Shown: piece by piece, positions 54,081 through 61,995 of the stretch
How the letters are laid out: each line of letters opens with the position of its first letter
Position numbering within the stretch: position 1 is the stretch's first letter
Source of the DNA: Fimbriimonadaceae bacterium
Lineage (GTDB): Bacteria; Armatimonadota; Fimbriimonadia; Fimbriimonadales; Fimbriimonadaceae
Length of the DNA stretch: 64,000 nt
Assembly: GCA_019187105.1 (NCBI GenBank)
Contig: JABAQM010000001.1
Location: forward strand, 496,001 to 560,000
Reading direction: 5' to 3'
The notes under the pieces: model-generated
Database searches by the model: none
What the model was told of the DNA's origin: nothing
Seen by the model: only the letters and a program-made list of their open reading frames with translations
Translations under genes and position numbers: made by a program

Positions 54081-55073
54081 ATGAAGGACGTCCGGCCAAA
54101 GCGTGGCTACTTGGCGATCCTGCTCATCTTGCTGACCCTTCTTCATGTCGCAGTCGGCAGCTACATATGGATTGCACCGAACGATCTCGTTCAAGCGATT
54201 TTCGCCGGACCGGGTCACGAGGGCACGGGGCACATTGTGTGGGCGTTGCGAATTCCGCGAGCGATCGGCTGCGTTCTCGTCGGCTGCTCGCTAGCCTGGG
54301 TAGGTGCGCTTTATCAGGCATTCTTCCGCAATCCCCTTGCCGAGCCCTTTGTCTTGGGTGTGTCCAGTGGAGCCGCGGTGGGGTCCTCTCTGGTTCTGGT
54401 CCTTGGCGGAGCGGGCTGGCTTCTCGGCCTTGCGATGCCAGCCGCGGGCTTTATCTCTGCGTATTTGGCCCTCGTCCTGCTGCTCGGACTCGTCGGGTCA
54501 CATCAGCGGTCAGTAGCCAATATCCTCATCGCCGGTGCGGTCCTGGGCTCCATGCTCGCCGCCCTATTGAGTTTGGTACTGCTCTTTGCCGGGCGAGACA
54601 CCAACCAAGTTCTTCGCTGGCTGATGGGAAGCGTTACCGAACTTCGCTGGCCCCACCTCGCCTCTATGGCAGTGATCCTGGCTTTCTCGATGGCAGTCCT
54701 CTTGCCACGGTTGCGAGAAATCAACGCGATGGCGGTCGGTGAACAGACTGCGATGCGGCTCGGAGTGGATGTCGAACGCCTCAAGGTCACCCTGCTTATT
54801 GCGAGCACATTGCCCGTCGCTGCAACCGTGGCGTCGGCTGGAATCGTGGGGTTTGTGGGCCTAGTGGCGCCCCACCTGGCTCGGCGGTTGACGGGAAACG
54901 ATCTCCGCCGAGCGGCGATCGACGCGGCGCTTATCGGGGGTGCGCTTGTTCTGGCTGCCGACCTCCTCGCTCAGCGGCTCATGCCGGCCGGCGAGCTGCC
55001 AATCGGCGCGGTAACTGCCGTACTTGGCAGCCCATTCCTGCTGGGGATGCTTAGGAAATCGCGTGAGCAGTAA
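54081..55073 (+). CDS. FecCD-type ABC transporter permease (iron-siderophore/B12)
   Basis: A 330-residue polytopic permease with about ten membrane segments. It has the family motifs RIPRAIGCVLVGCSLAWVGALYQ, NPLAEPFVLGVSSGAA, and GLVAPHLARRL near the C-terminus, where the ATPase contacts. It would carry iron chelates or cobalamin. No ATPase or binding protein is adjacent, so it stands alone in this window. Its start is 21 bases from the aminotransferase start in a divergent arrangement. Confidence 0.92.
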   Translation: MKDVRPKRGYLAILLILLTLLHVAVGSYIWIAPNDLVQAIFAGPGHEGTGHIVWALRIPRAIGCVLVGCSLAWVGALYQAFFRNPLAEPFVLGVSSGAAVGSSLVLVLGGAGWLLGLAMPAAGFISAYLALVLLLGLVGSHQRSVANILIAGAVLGSMLAALLSLVLLFAGRDTNQVLRWLMGSVTELRWPHLASMAVILAFSMAVLLPRLREINAMAVGEQTAMRLGVDVERLKVTLLIASTLPVAATVASAGIVGFVGLVAPHLARRLTGNDLRRAAIDAALIGGALVLAADLLAQRLMPAGELPIGAVTAVLGSPFLLGMLRKSREQ

Positions 55074-55099
55074 TCTGGGTTCTGGGGAGGATGGGCGGC

Positions 55100-55465
55100 T
55101 CAGCCCTTCTTGGGTTGGGAAGGCAGCGCGCAGGCACGGGAACCGAACCACTTCTTTCGGTACTTGGCCACAATGCCGTAACCGAGCTTAAGGATCTCCC
55201 GGAAAACCGGGAGCTTGCCGAGGAGTCCGACCCACCGCAAGTACCAGGGTGCGATTGTCAATAGCTTCAGCCACGCATCCGCACCGATATACACCTTTTC
55301 GGCCTCAAGCACCATGGCCTCGCCGTAGCCTTTCTCAATAGCCGCGCCCCCCTGCAGGACGTCGACATTTAGCGGCTGGCCGGCTCGATGCGCCCAATCC
55401 TCTGCTTGCAGGCGGGAGACATGACATAGGTTGCAGCCACCGTCGTAATACAGGGTCCAAGTCAT
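55100..55465 (-). CDS. DCC-family (DUF393) thiol-disulfide oxidoreductase-like protein
   Basis: A 121-residue protein with the family's N-terminal signature YDGGCNLCHVSR, an Asp followed by a Cys pair (CNLC). The DCC family resembles thioredoxin-fold redox proteins, but few members have been tested. The middle and C-terminal parts carry Trp- and Leu-rich helices and a basic tail. It is transcribed toward the convergent permease gene. Confidence 0.85.
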   Translation of the reverse strand: MTWTLYYDGGCNLCHVSRLQAEDWAHRAGQPLNVDVLQGGAAIEKGYGEAMVLEAEKVYIGADAWLKLLTIAPWYLRWVGLLGKLPVFREILKLGYGIVAKYRKKWFGSRACALPSQPKKG

Positions 55466-55525
55466 CGGGCTTCCTAATTTATTTTACGCCTGAAACTGCG
55501 AGAGCATCCCGTCAGGCAGTCCGCT

Positions 55526-55972
55526 CTACGTCTCCACGATGACGGTCACCGGCCCGTCGTTGACCAGGGAAACCTTCATATCCGCACCGAACTCGCCGGT
55601 AGCGACCACAATGCCGCGCGACCTCAGTTCTTCCAACAGGCCGTCGAAATGCCGCCGGCCATCCTCATAGGAGGCCGAGGCCACGAAGCTCGGGCGGCGG
55701 CCTGCTTCGGTATCGCCGTAGACCGTGAAGTTCGAGATCACCAGCATCGACGGAGATTCTGGCAAGGCATCGGCCACCGCAACGTTCATCTTCCCTTCCG
55801 CGTCATTGAAGATGCGCAACCCCACCAGTTTGGCCGCCATCTTCGTGACCCGATCCGGCGTGTCCTCCTTATGAGCCGCTACCAACACCGCCAAGCCGGG
55901 GCCGATACGACCCAGCTCATGGCCATCGACCGCAACAGCTGCCTCCAGCACCCGCTGGACCACAGCCTTCAC
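55526..55972 (-). CDS. dtd: D-aminoacyl-tRNA deacylase
   Basis: A 148-residue proofreading enzyme that removes D-amino acids and glycine from mischarged tRNA. It has MKAVVQRVLEAAV at the start, SNFTVYGDTEAGRRPSF (family: SQFTLYAD with GRRPSF) and the terminal cis-Pro motif NDGPVTVIVET. Its ATG overlaps the rel stop by ATGA; the rel-dtd order is common in bacteria. Confidence 0.96.
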   Translation of the reverse strand: MKAVVQRVLEAAVAVDGHELGRIGPGLAVLVAAHKEDTPDRVTKMAAKLVGLRIFNDAEGKMNVAVADALPESPSMLVISNFTVYGDTEAGRRPSFVASASYEDGRRHFDGLLEELRSRGIVVATGEFGADMKVSLVNDGPVTVIVET

Positions 55973-58212
55973 TTCGAGGCGCTTCTCCCAAACATCCGGC
56001 GGATGCTGATCACGTCGGAATACTGGCCGATCTTGGTCATCACGGTATGGAGCTGGGCGAGATCATGGACGTCGACGGTAACCAAGATTTCTGCTGTCTG
56101 GTTTGGCAGCGTTCGAATGCGTGCGGCCGACACATTGATTTTCGCTTCACCGAGAATCGTGGAGACATCCATCAATAAACCTTGCCGGTTAAGGCTAATA
56201 ATCTGGATCTCGACGCCGTAGGACTTGCCATCCGGCGGCCACTGCAACGCCACCACCCGTTCTTCCTCATGCGAAAGCATCCGGATCGCGTTTGGACAAA
56301 CCTTCGAATGGATCAGGACTCCTCTGCCTCGGCTGATGTATCCGATGACCTCTTCGCCGGGAAGCGGTGAACAGCACTTTGCCCGCCGGTACATGACATT
56401 GTCGATGCCTCCAGCGACAATCTGAACCGGCAATTCCTTCGATGGCGTGAGGGTTATTGAGGCCGGCTGCTTCTTTTCCAGGCCCCGCAAGCGCTGGATG
56501 ACGTTCTGGACTCCGGTCAGACCCTCGCCGACCTTGGCGAGCACATCTTCAGCCGAAATGCAGTCTTTGATCTGCGGTGCGATGCCCTCCAGCCTCTCTT
56601 CGCCGAGGTAGATCTTGGGGTCCATCCCCGCTTTCTGAAGCTCCCGTTCCAAGGCTTCCCTGCCCCGTGCGATCGACTCGTTGCGGCTGCGCTTCCGGAA
56701 ATACGTACGGAGCTTGCTGCGCGCGTGCGCGGACCGCACAAACTCCATCCAGTCGAGGCTTGGAGAAGCATTGGAGCGGGTGATAACTTCAACGACGTCG
56801 CCGTTATGGATCTTCGTATTGAGCGGCACCATAATGCCATTCACCTTCGCGCCGACCATCGTCAAGCCGACATTCGTGTGAACACGGAACGCGAAATCGA
56901 TCGGTGTGCTGTCCTTGGGGAGGTCGATCACGTCGCCCTTTGGCGTGAACACGAAGACCTGTTCCCCAAACAAGTCCGTGCTGACGCTGCGCAGGAAGTC
57001 GCTCGACTGGTCGTTTTCGTTGGACCAATCCACCAGCTGCTGCCGCAGTGAGGTCAGCTTGAGGGCCTCCGACGACTTCGGGCCTCCCTCCTTGTACGTC
57101 CAGTGAGCGGCGACTCCATATTCGGCGATCGCATGCATGGCCTGCGTTCGAATCTGCACCTCTAGCGGCTCTCCATGCGGCCCCACAACCTTGGTATGGA
57201 GGCTCTGGTACCCATTGCTTTTCGGTTTAGCGATGTGGTCCGAAAACAGCCCAGGGACCGGCATCCAGAGGTCGTGCACGATCCCAAGGGCGACGTAGCA
57301 CTCGTCGGTCTTTTCGACAATGATCCGCAATGCGATGAGATCCAGAATTTGGTCGAACTCGAAACCGTGGCGAACGATCTTGTTAAAAATGCTGTATAGG
57401 TGCTTGGGCCGGCCTCGCACTTCGAAGTTTCGAAGCCCCGCTGCGTGGAGCCGGTCCTTCAGTATCAGAATCGCCTCGCTAAGCTCTCGCTCCCGGTGAG
57501 CTCGGGACTTCTGAACCTGGTCGCTGATCTCTTGGAACTCCTTTGGATGAAGCACCTTGAAGGCCAGATCCTCGAGCTGCCACTTGATCTGCCAGATTCC
57601 GAGCCGGGCCGCAAGCGGCGCATAGATGTCGAGCGTCTCGTTCGCGATTCGGGCCTGCCGCTCGGGAGCGAGCCCGTCGATCGTCCGCATGTTATGAAGG
57701 CGATCGGCCAGCTTGATCACCATCACGCGAACGTCCTTGCCCATCGCGAGGAGCATCTTTCTTAGGCTTTCGGCCGTGCGTGTCGTCTCTGCAGCCGCCC
57801 GTTGTCGGTCGGAGATGCCCTCCTTTGGCTTAAGCTTCAGTTTGGTGACGCCCTCGATCATCCCCATGACATCGGTCCCGAATCGCCGTTCGAGCTCCTC
57901 GGCGGTAAAGCTCGGACAGTCTTCGATCACGTCGTGAAGGAGGGCGGCAACGATGGTATCGTCGTCCATTCCCAGCTCGGCGATGATCTGGGCAACGGCA
58001 AGCGGGTGCGTAATGTATGGATCGCCACTATCGCGGGTTTGCCCTGCGTGGGCCTGCTCAGCAAGATAGTAGGCAAAGCGGATCCGCCGGATGTTGGCAT
58101 TGGCATCCTGCTCGCGCACGGTTTCCAGGAGCCCGTGGAGGGCATCCGGCTCTTCCCAAGTGTGCGGAATCTCAAAAGCTGCCGACATCGTCATTAGCGC
58201 GACGCTAGCCAT
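55969..58212 (-). CDS. rel: Bifunctional (p)ppGpp synthetase/hydrolase, Rel/SpoT
   Basis: The stringent-response enzyme, 747 residues. Domains in order: HD hydrolase (about 45-200) with LLHDVIEDCPSF and an intact HD-ED, synthetase (about 240-370, RPKHLYSIFNKIV, FDQILDLIALRIIV), TGS (about 415-475, VFTPKGDVIDLPKDSTPIDF), a zinc/helical region, and a C-terminal ACT domain (AARIRTLPNQTAEILVTVDV). Both active sites look complete, so both making and breaking ppGpp is expected. ATG at 58188 (MSAAFEIP) is a possible alternative start. Confidence 0.95.
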   Translation of the reverse strand: MASVALMTMSAAFEIPHTWEEPDALHGLLETVREQDANANIRRIRFAYYLAEQAHAGQTRDSGDPYITHPLAVAQIIAELGMDDDTIVAALLHDVIEDCPSFTAEELERRFGTDVMGMIEGVTKLKLKPKEGISDRQRAAAETTRTAESLRKMLLAMGKDVRVMVIKLADRLHNMRTIDGLAPERQARIANETLDIYAPLAARLGIWQIKWQLEDLAFKVLHPKEFQEISDQVQKSRAHRERELSEAILILKDRLHAAGLRNFEVRGRPKHLYSIFNKIVRHGFEFDQILDLIALRIIVEKTDECYVALGIVHDLWMPVPGLFSDHIAKPKSNGYQSLHTKVVGPHGEPLEVQIRTQAMHAIAEYGVAAHWTYKEGGPKSSEALKLTSLRQQLVDWSNENDQSSDFLRSVSTDLFGEQVFVFTPKGDVIDLPKDSTPIDFAFRVHTNVGLTMVGAKVNGIMVPLNTKIHNGDVVEVITRSNASPSLDWMEFVRSAHARSKLRTYFRKRSRNESIARGREALERELQKAGMDPKIYLGEERLEGIAPQIKDCISAEDVLAKVGEGLTGVQNVIQRLRGLEKKQPASITLTPSKELPVQIVAGGIDNVMYRRAKCCSPLPGEEVIGYISRGRGVLIHSKVCPNAIRMLSHEEERVVALQWPPDGKSYGVEIQIISLNRQGLLMDVSTILGEAKINVSAARIRTLPNQTAEILVTVDVHDLAQLHTVMTKIGQYSDVISIRRMFGRSASK

Positions 58213-58251
58213 CGCCGTTGACGGTAGCTTCGCCTCAAGTATATCAATGCG

Positions 58252-58977
58252 CTAGTTTCTCGACGAGAGAAGCTGGCGAACCATCTCTGCCTGTTCAGGC
58301 GTATCGACGGCCAGCTCGGTTCCCGGCGCGGGGCTCATTTTGATGCGAATCCCTGCTTGCATGAACCGCAACTGTTCCAGGCTCTCGGCCGTTTCGAGGG
58401 GACTCGGTGGCAGCTCGGAAAACCGTCTCAGCGCGTCACCGGTGTATGCGTATAGCCCGATGTGCTTCAGAAGCGGTTCCACGCGTGGGTTTCGAGGGAA
58501 AGGAATCGCCCAGCGGCTAAAGTACATCGCGTACTCATTGGCATCGAGAACCACTTTCACCACGTTGGGATTGTCCTCGTCCTGAGGGTCGGCCGGGCAA
58601 TAGACGCTGGCCATCTGAATGGCGCTGTCGGTAAGCATCGGCTTCGCGCAGGCAGCAATGCTTTCTGCCCGGATCAGCGGCTCATCCCCCTGTACGTTCA
58701 CGTAAACATCGGCGGGAACTCGCCGAGCGACCTCGGCGATGCGGTCGGTGCCGGTTGGGTGGGCGATATCGGTCAGGATGCCGCGCGCGCCAAAGGCACT
58801 ACAGGCGTCGACGATCTCCTGGTCTGGCGTGGCAACCACGACTTCTTCGGCAATGTTTGCCGCTTCGGCAGCTTCGTAAACCCACTGAACCATGGGCTTT
58901 CCGAGAAGGTCGCAAAGCGGCTTTCCGGGAAACCGCGTGCTACCCATCCGCGCCGGGATCACGATCAAACAGGTCAT
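58252..58977 (-). CDS. kdsB: 3-deoxy-manno-octulosonate cytidylyltransferase (CMP-Kdo synthetase)
   Basis: KdsB activates Kdo with CTP for lipopolysaccharide inner core synthesis, about 241 residues. Signatures: IVIPARMGSTRFPGKPL, the NVQGDEPLI segment, and YPADPQDEDNPNVVKVV-like middle part, with NEYAMYFSRWAIPF and KHIGLYAYTGDALRRF toward the end. Start ATG at 58977 fits the conserved MTCLIVIPAR. Its presence argues for an outer membrane. It lies just downstream of a strong terminator and a structured region. Confidence 0.96.
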   Translation of the reverse strand: MTCLIVIPARMGSTRFPGKPLCDLLGKPMVQWVYEAAEAANIAEEVVVATPDQEIVDACSAFGARGILTDIAHPTGTDRIAEVARRVPADVYVNVQGDEPLIRAESIAACAKPMLTDSAIQMASVYCPADPQDEDNPNVVKVVLDANEYAMYFSRWAIPFPRNPRVEPLLKHIGLYAYTGDALRRFSELPPSPLETAESLEQLRFMQAGIRIKMSPAPGTELAVDTPEQAEMVRQLLSSRN

Positions 58978-59011
58978 TGCGTGAGTGCTAACGCTAAAAG
59001 TATCCCCCAAA

Positions 59012-59038
59012 GAAAAAGCCCGGTATGGAGGCCGGGCT
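59012..59038 (-). terminator. Intrinsic terminator upstream of kdsB
   Basis: AGCCCGG (59017-59023) and CCGGGCT (59032-59038) form a 7-bp stem with an 8-base loop; on the minus strand TTTTTCTTTG follows. It would stop a leftward transcript before kdsB, either ending the upstream RNA or attenuating kdsB. Confidence 0.75.
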
Positions 59039-59190
59039 GCTTATGATTCCAGAGAGGAGCGCGTTCATCGCTGAACCCTGGATCTGGTCACAGGTCGCTA
59101 AAACCCGCGACCTCCCTGGTGCTTACTTGGGTGAATCATTATTTCGCACCACCTCCTTGCTTTGAAGATTACGGCAGGATCTGCCGTACC
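59012..59190 (-). ncRNA. Candidate structured RNA or leader ending in an intrinsic terminator
   Basis: Read on the minus strand, a series of stems lies in the 239-base gene-free stretch. They are ACGGCAG/CTGCCGT (59171-59187, 3-base loop), AGGTCGC/GCGACCT (59092-59113), GTTCA/TGAAC with a GCGA tetraloop (59063-59076), and a 9-bp stem of 59111-59119 with 59049-59057. That last stem pairs with a G-U wobble on the minus strand but an A-C mismatch on the plus, favouring minus transcription. ATGATTC/GAATCAT closes the middle part (59043-59139). A 7-bp terminator hairpin (59017-59038) with a T-run follows, 35 bases before kdsB. I recognise no known riboswitch or 6S consensus. Confidence 0.4.
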
Positions 59191-59249
59191 GTTAACGACG
59201 TTACCTGATCGGAAAAAGTTGCGTCCCGCCGAATGATGGGCAATTGGAC

Positions 59250-59903
59250 CTACTGGCCAGTACCACTGCTCGCTTGGAGCCGCCGCAGCTCACGCTCAGC
59301 CGTCCTGACGTCCGCCTCCGCGTCGGTCGGACTCATCCGTAAGGGGTTCATGACGCGGATGTCTCCTACTGCGATCACCAAGCCGACCTGCTTTTTGGCA
59401 TTCGGAGAAACGGAGATCATCGTCCGCTGATTGCCTGAATCCCAGAACGTGTACTGAACGTCGTTGCCGGGAACAAACTTCGACGACACTCCGGTCATCA
59501 CTGCCTCGTGAGCCAGCATCGCTTCCCGAATCTCGTCACCATCGACATTCTCACGCTGCCACAAAGCGAGCACCACACGTCCGCCGGCACTAAGGGTCGC
59601 GAACGACTCCTTCGCCGTTGACCAACCCCGTGCTTTGAAGCCCGTGTTGAATCCTGGAGGCAGTTGTGCTGAGGCATAGCTGCCCGGTGGTGGCGCAAAA
59701 ATTCGGAAGGCCTTTTCGACCGGATCGCCGACCGCAATCTGGTCATTGCCTCTCACGAGTCGGACCGGCGTCGGATCATCCAGTTCCGGCACGTCGACCT
59801 TCCGAATCGGCGCTGGAGGAGGCGTCTCAATGGTGCCGATGTCGGCGTCACCACACCCCATCGCAACGATTAGGACTGGACTAAGCCACAGACAAAACTT
59901 CAT
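59250..59903 (-). CDS. Lipoprotein of unknown function
   Basis: A 217-residue protein with a lipobox-type N-terminus (LIVAMGC, lipidated Cys about 17) followed by a Pro-rich stretch. The mature part has segments like RLVRGNDQIAVGDPVEKAFRIF and VQYTFWDSGNQRTMISVSPNAKKQVG, which I do not recognise as a family. It starts inside the end of greA (23-base overlap) and is probably co-transcribed with it. Role unknown. Confidence 0.75.
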   Translation of the reverse strand: MKFCLWLSPVLIVAMGCGDADIGTIETPPPAPIRKVDVPELDDPTPVRLVRGNDQIAVGDPVEKAFRIFAPPPGSYASAQLPPGFNTGFKARGWSTAKESFATLSAGGRVVLALWQRENVDGDEIREAMLAHEAVMTGVSSKFVPGNDVQYTFWDSGNQRTMISVSPNAKKQVGLVIAVGDIRVMNPLRMSPTDAEADVRTAERELRRLQASSGTGQ

Positions 59904-60351
59904 AACGCTGAGTTCCGGCTGGAGCTGCCACTTCGATAACGTCTCCGACTACCTTCCCGAGCAGGGCGCCCCCTAAAGGCGAGGTGATGGAAATGAGGTC
60001 CAAGGTCGGGTCGGCTTCAAACGATCCCACCAGGGTGATCTCCAATTCATCTTTCCATTCGAGGTCCTTAAGCTTCACTTTTGAGCCCAAGTGGGCCGTT
60101 TCTCCCGCGTGATCCGGACGCTCAACGATCTTTGCGACCAGAATCACCTTCTCCAAATCGGCAATACGGCCTTCGAGCCGAGATTGGTTCAGCTTGGCCT
60201 CATGGTAGGCAGCATTTTCCCGCAGGTCGCCATGGGACTTGGCCTCTCGGATAGCTTCCGCTACCTGGTGGCGAATCGGACCCTTGAGCTCATCGAGCTC
60301 CTTCTTCAGCTTTTCGAATCCAGCCGGAGTCAACAAAATCTCGTCCGCCAT
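59881..60351 (-). CDS. greA: Transcription elongation factor GreA
   Basis: GreA rescues backtracked RNA polymerase by stimulating transcript cleavage, about 156 residues. The N-terminal coiled coil (LTPAGFEKLKKELDELKGP, then GDLRENAAYHEAKLNQSRLEGRI) carries the acidic DLRENAAYHEA tip. The C-terminal FKBP-like domain has ISITSPLGGALLGKVVGD. I chose the ATG at 60351 to match the family; an ATG at 60360 adds three residues. Confidence 0.96.
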   Translation of the reverse strand: MADEILLTPAGFEKLKKELDELKGPIRHQVAEAIREAKSHGDLRENAAYHEAKLNQSRLEGRIADLEKVILVAKIVERPDHAGETAHLGSKVKLKDLEWKDELEITLVGSFEADPTLDLISITSPLGGALLGKVVGDVIEVAAPAGTQRYEVLSVA

Positions 60352-60395
60352 GAATCCCAAATTGTATCACGGGGGCGGTCGGGTAGAACGCGATT

Positions 60396-61298
60396 GTGCC
60401 GAGCGTCGGGGTCGTGGTGGTGAGCTACAACACACGCGAATACCTCCGCCGTTGTCTTGCATCGATTCCGACTGGCATTCCGACCGTCGTCGTCGACAAT
60501 GCCTCCCGCGATGGTTCCGCCGATATGGTGGCTGCGGAATTCCCTGATGTGGATCTCGTGCGCAGTGACGTGAACCTTGGTTTTGGTGCCGCAAACAACC
60601 TCGGTACCGAGCGACTCAATACGGATCTCGTGCTCTTGCTCAATAGCGATGCGATCGTCACCGCCGAGGCCATCGCCAAAATGTCCGAGGCATTCTCCGA
60701 GACCGTCGTCGCGGTGGGCCCCATGCTTCGATTTCCGGATGGCCGCCCGCAAGCCAGCGCATGTCGGCGACTTACGTTGTGGGCCGTCTTTTGCGAACAG
60801 ACATTCCTTGAACGGCTGTTCCATAGCTATTGGATCATCCCGGCCAAGGAACTTCCTGCCATTGTTACCGTGGATCAGGTTATGGGGGCGTGCATGATGC
60901 TCCGCCCCATCGAACCGTTCGACGAGCGGTTTTTCCTCTATTGCGAAGACACGGAACTCTGTCGCCGGCTCCAGCGGCATGGAGAGATCCTGTACCTGCC
61001 AAAGGTATCCGTCACCCATGCGCTCGGCGCCAGCAGCTCGTCCAGTCGATGGGAAGCGGTAGCGCGCTACAACCGCGGCAAGGAGCTTTACTTCGAGATT
61101 CATCATGGACGCGGAGCAGCAGCAGCCTGCTGGCTTCTCAATCGGCTTGGAGCGCTGATTCGCCTCTTGGTATGGCTGGTCGCCAACTCAGCGACGCTCT
61201 TCTCGCGTGCCGACTGGCGCGAAAAAATTGCCCTGTTTACTCGGGTTCTGTTTGCGCCACTGGCAGGTCCGCCCCTGCCGAAAGATAGCGGTCGATAA
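60396..61298 (+). CDS. Glycosyltransferase family 2 (rhamnosyltransferase-like)
   Basis: A 300-residue GT-A fold enzyme that adds sugar to a growing glycan or lipid. Visible: SVGVVVVSYNTREYLRRCL, VVVDNASRDGSADMVA, NLGFGAANNLG, LLLNSDAIVT (acidic nucleotide-sugar/metal site), and EDTELCRRLQRHG later. A C-terminal hydrophobic stretch (about 245-270) may anchor it in the membrane. GTG is the start. Its last 62 bases overlap the ABC ATPase gene on the other strand. Confidence 0.92.
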   Translation: MPSVGVVVVSYNTREYLRRCLASIPTGIPTVVVDNASRDGSADMVAAEFPDVDLVRSDVNLGFGAANNLGTERLNTDLVLLLNSDAIVTAEAIAKMSEAFSETVVAVGPMLRFPDGRPQASACRRLTLWAVFCEQTFLERLFHSYWIIPAKELPAIVTVDQVMGACMMLRPIEPFDERFFLYCEDTELCRRLQRHGEILYLPKVSVTHALGASSSSSRWEAVARYNRGKELYFEIHHGRGAAAACWLLNRLGALIRLLVWLVANSATLFSRADWREKIALFTRVLFAPLAGPPLPKDSGR

Positions 61299-61995
61299 CG
61301 GCATCCGGCGGTCCGTCCGCGATCAGCCGGCCGTGGTCGAGCCAAATGCACCGATTGGCGATGCGCCGCACCGAGTCCATGTTGTGGCTGACAAACAGAA
61401 TGGTTCCATTCTCCCTGCGAAACTTCTCGATGCGGTCGTAGCACTTTTGCTCGAAGGCATAATCGCCCACGGCGAGGACCTCATCCACGATCAGCACCTC
61501 TGCATCGACATGGGTTGCCGTCGCAAAGCCAAGCCGAGCGAGCATGCCGCTGCTAAACGTGCGAACCGGTGTGTCGATCTGCTCCTCAAGCTCGGCAAAG
61601 TCCACAATCGCAGCCGTCCGGTCCAGCGCCTGCTGGCGCGTAAGGCCGAGGATGACGCCGTTAAACAAAATATTCTCCAGGCCGGTCAAGTCGGGGTGGA
61701 ACCCAGCCCCGAGCTCAAGCAAAGGCGCGATCCGGCCCGATACAGTTATCGACCCCTTGGTTGGCTTGTAAATCCGGGCCATCAGGGATAGCAACGTGCT
61801 CTTCCCTGCTCCGTTGCGTCCCACAAACGCCACTGATTCTCCCTTCTCGATCTGTAGGTCCAGACCCTCCAGCGCCACATGCCGCGTGAGTTGCCGACGT
61901 CGCCACCACAGCAGCATGGCCTTGAGCGAGGCAGCTCCACTGTGGCTGAGCGTGAATTCCTTGCGCAGTCCTTTGGCTTCGATGATTGCGCTCAA
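61237..61995 (-). CDS. ABC transporter ATP-binding protein, polysaccharide exporter type (Wzt/TagH-like)
   Basis: A 252-residue ATPase of an O-antigen or teichoic-acid type exporter. Walker A is GRNGAGKST, the signature is FSSGMLARLGFA, and Walker B is VLIVDEVLAVGD followed by a switch His in FVSHNMDS. It has no C-terminal carbohydrate-binding domain, unlike long Wzt proteins. TTG at 61995 overlaps the permease TGA as TTGA. It overlaps the glycosyltransferase tail-to-tail by 62 bases. Confidence 0.93.
   Translation of the reverse strand: MSAIIEAKGLRKEFTLSHSGAASLKAMLLWWRRRQLTRHVALEGLDLQIEKGESVAFVGRNGAGKSTLLSLMARIYKPTKGSITVSGRIAPLLELGAGFHPDLTGLENILFNGVILGLTRQQALDRTAAIVDFAELEEQIDTPVRTFSSGMLARLGFATATHVDAEVLIVDEVLAVGDYAFEQKCYDRIEKFRRENGTILFVSHNMDSVRRIANRCIWLDHGRLIADGPPDAVIDRYLSAGADLPVAQTEPE

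Noticed and set aside
59071-59100. Resemblance to a TPP riboswitch (GAACC-TG-ATCTGG on the plus strand)
   Set aside because: The CTGAGA and closing conserved segments are absent, and the wobble evidence favours the minus strand.
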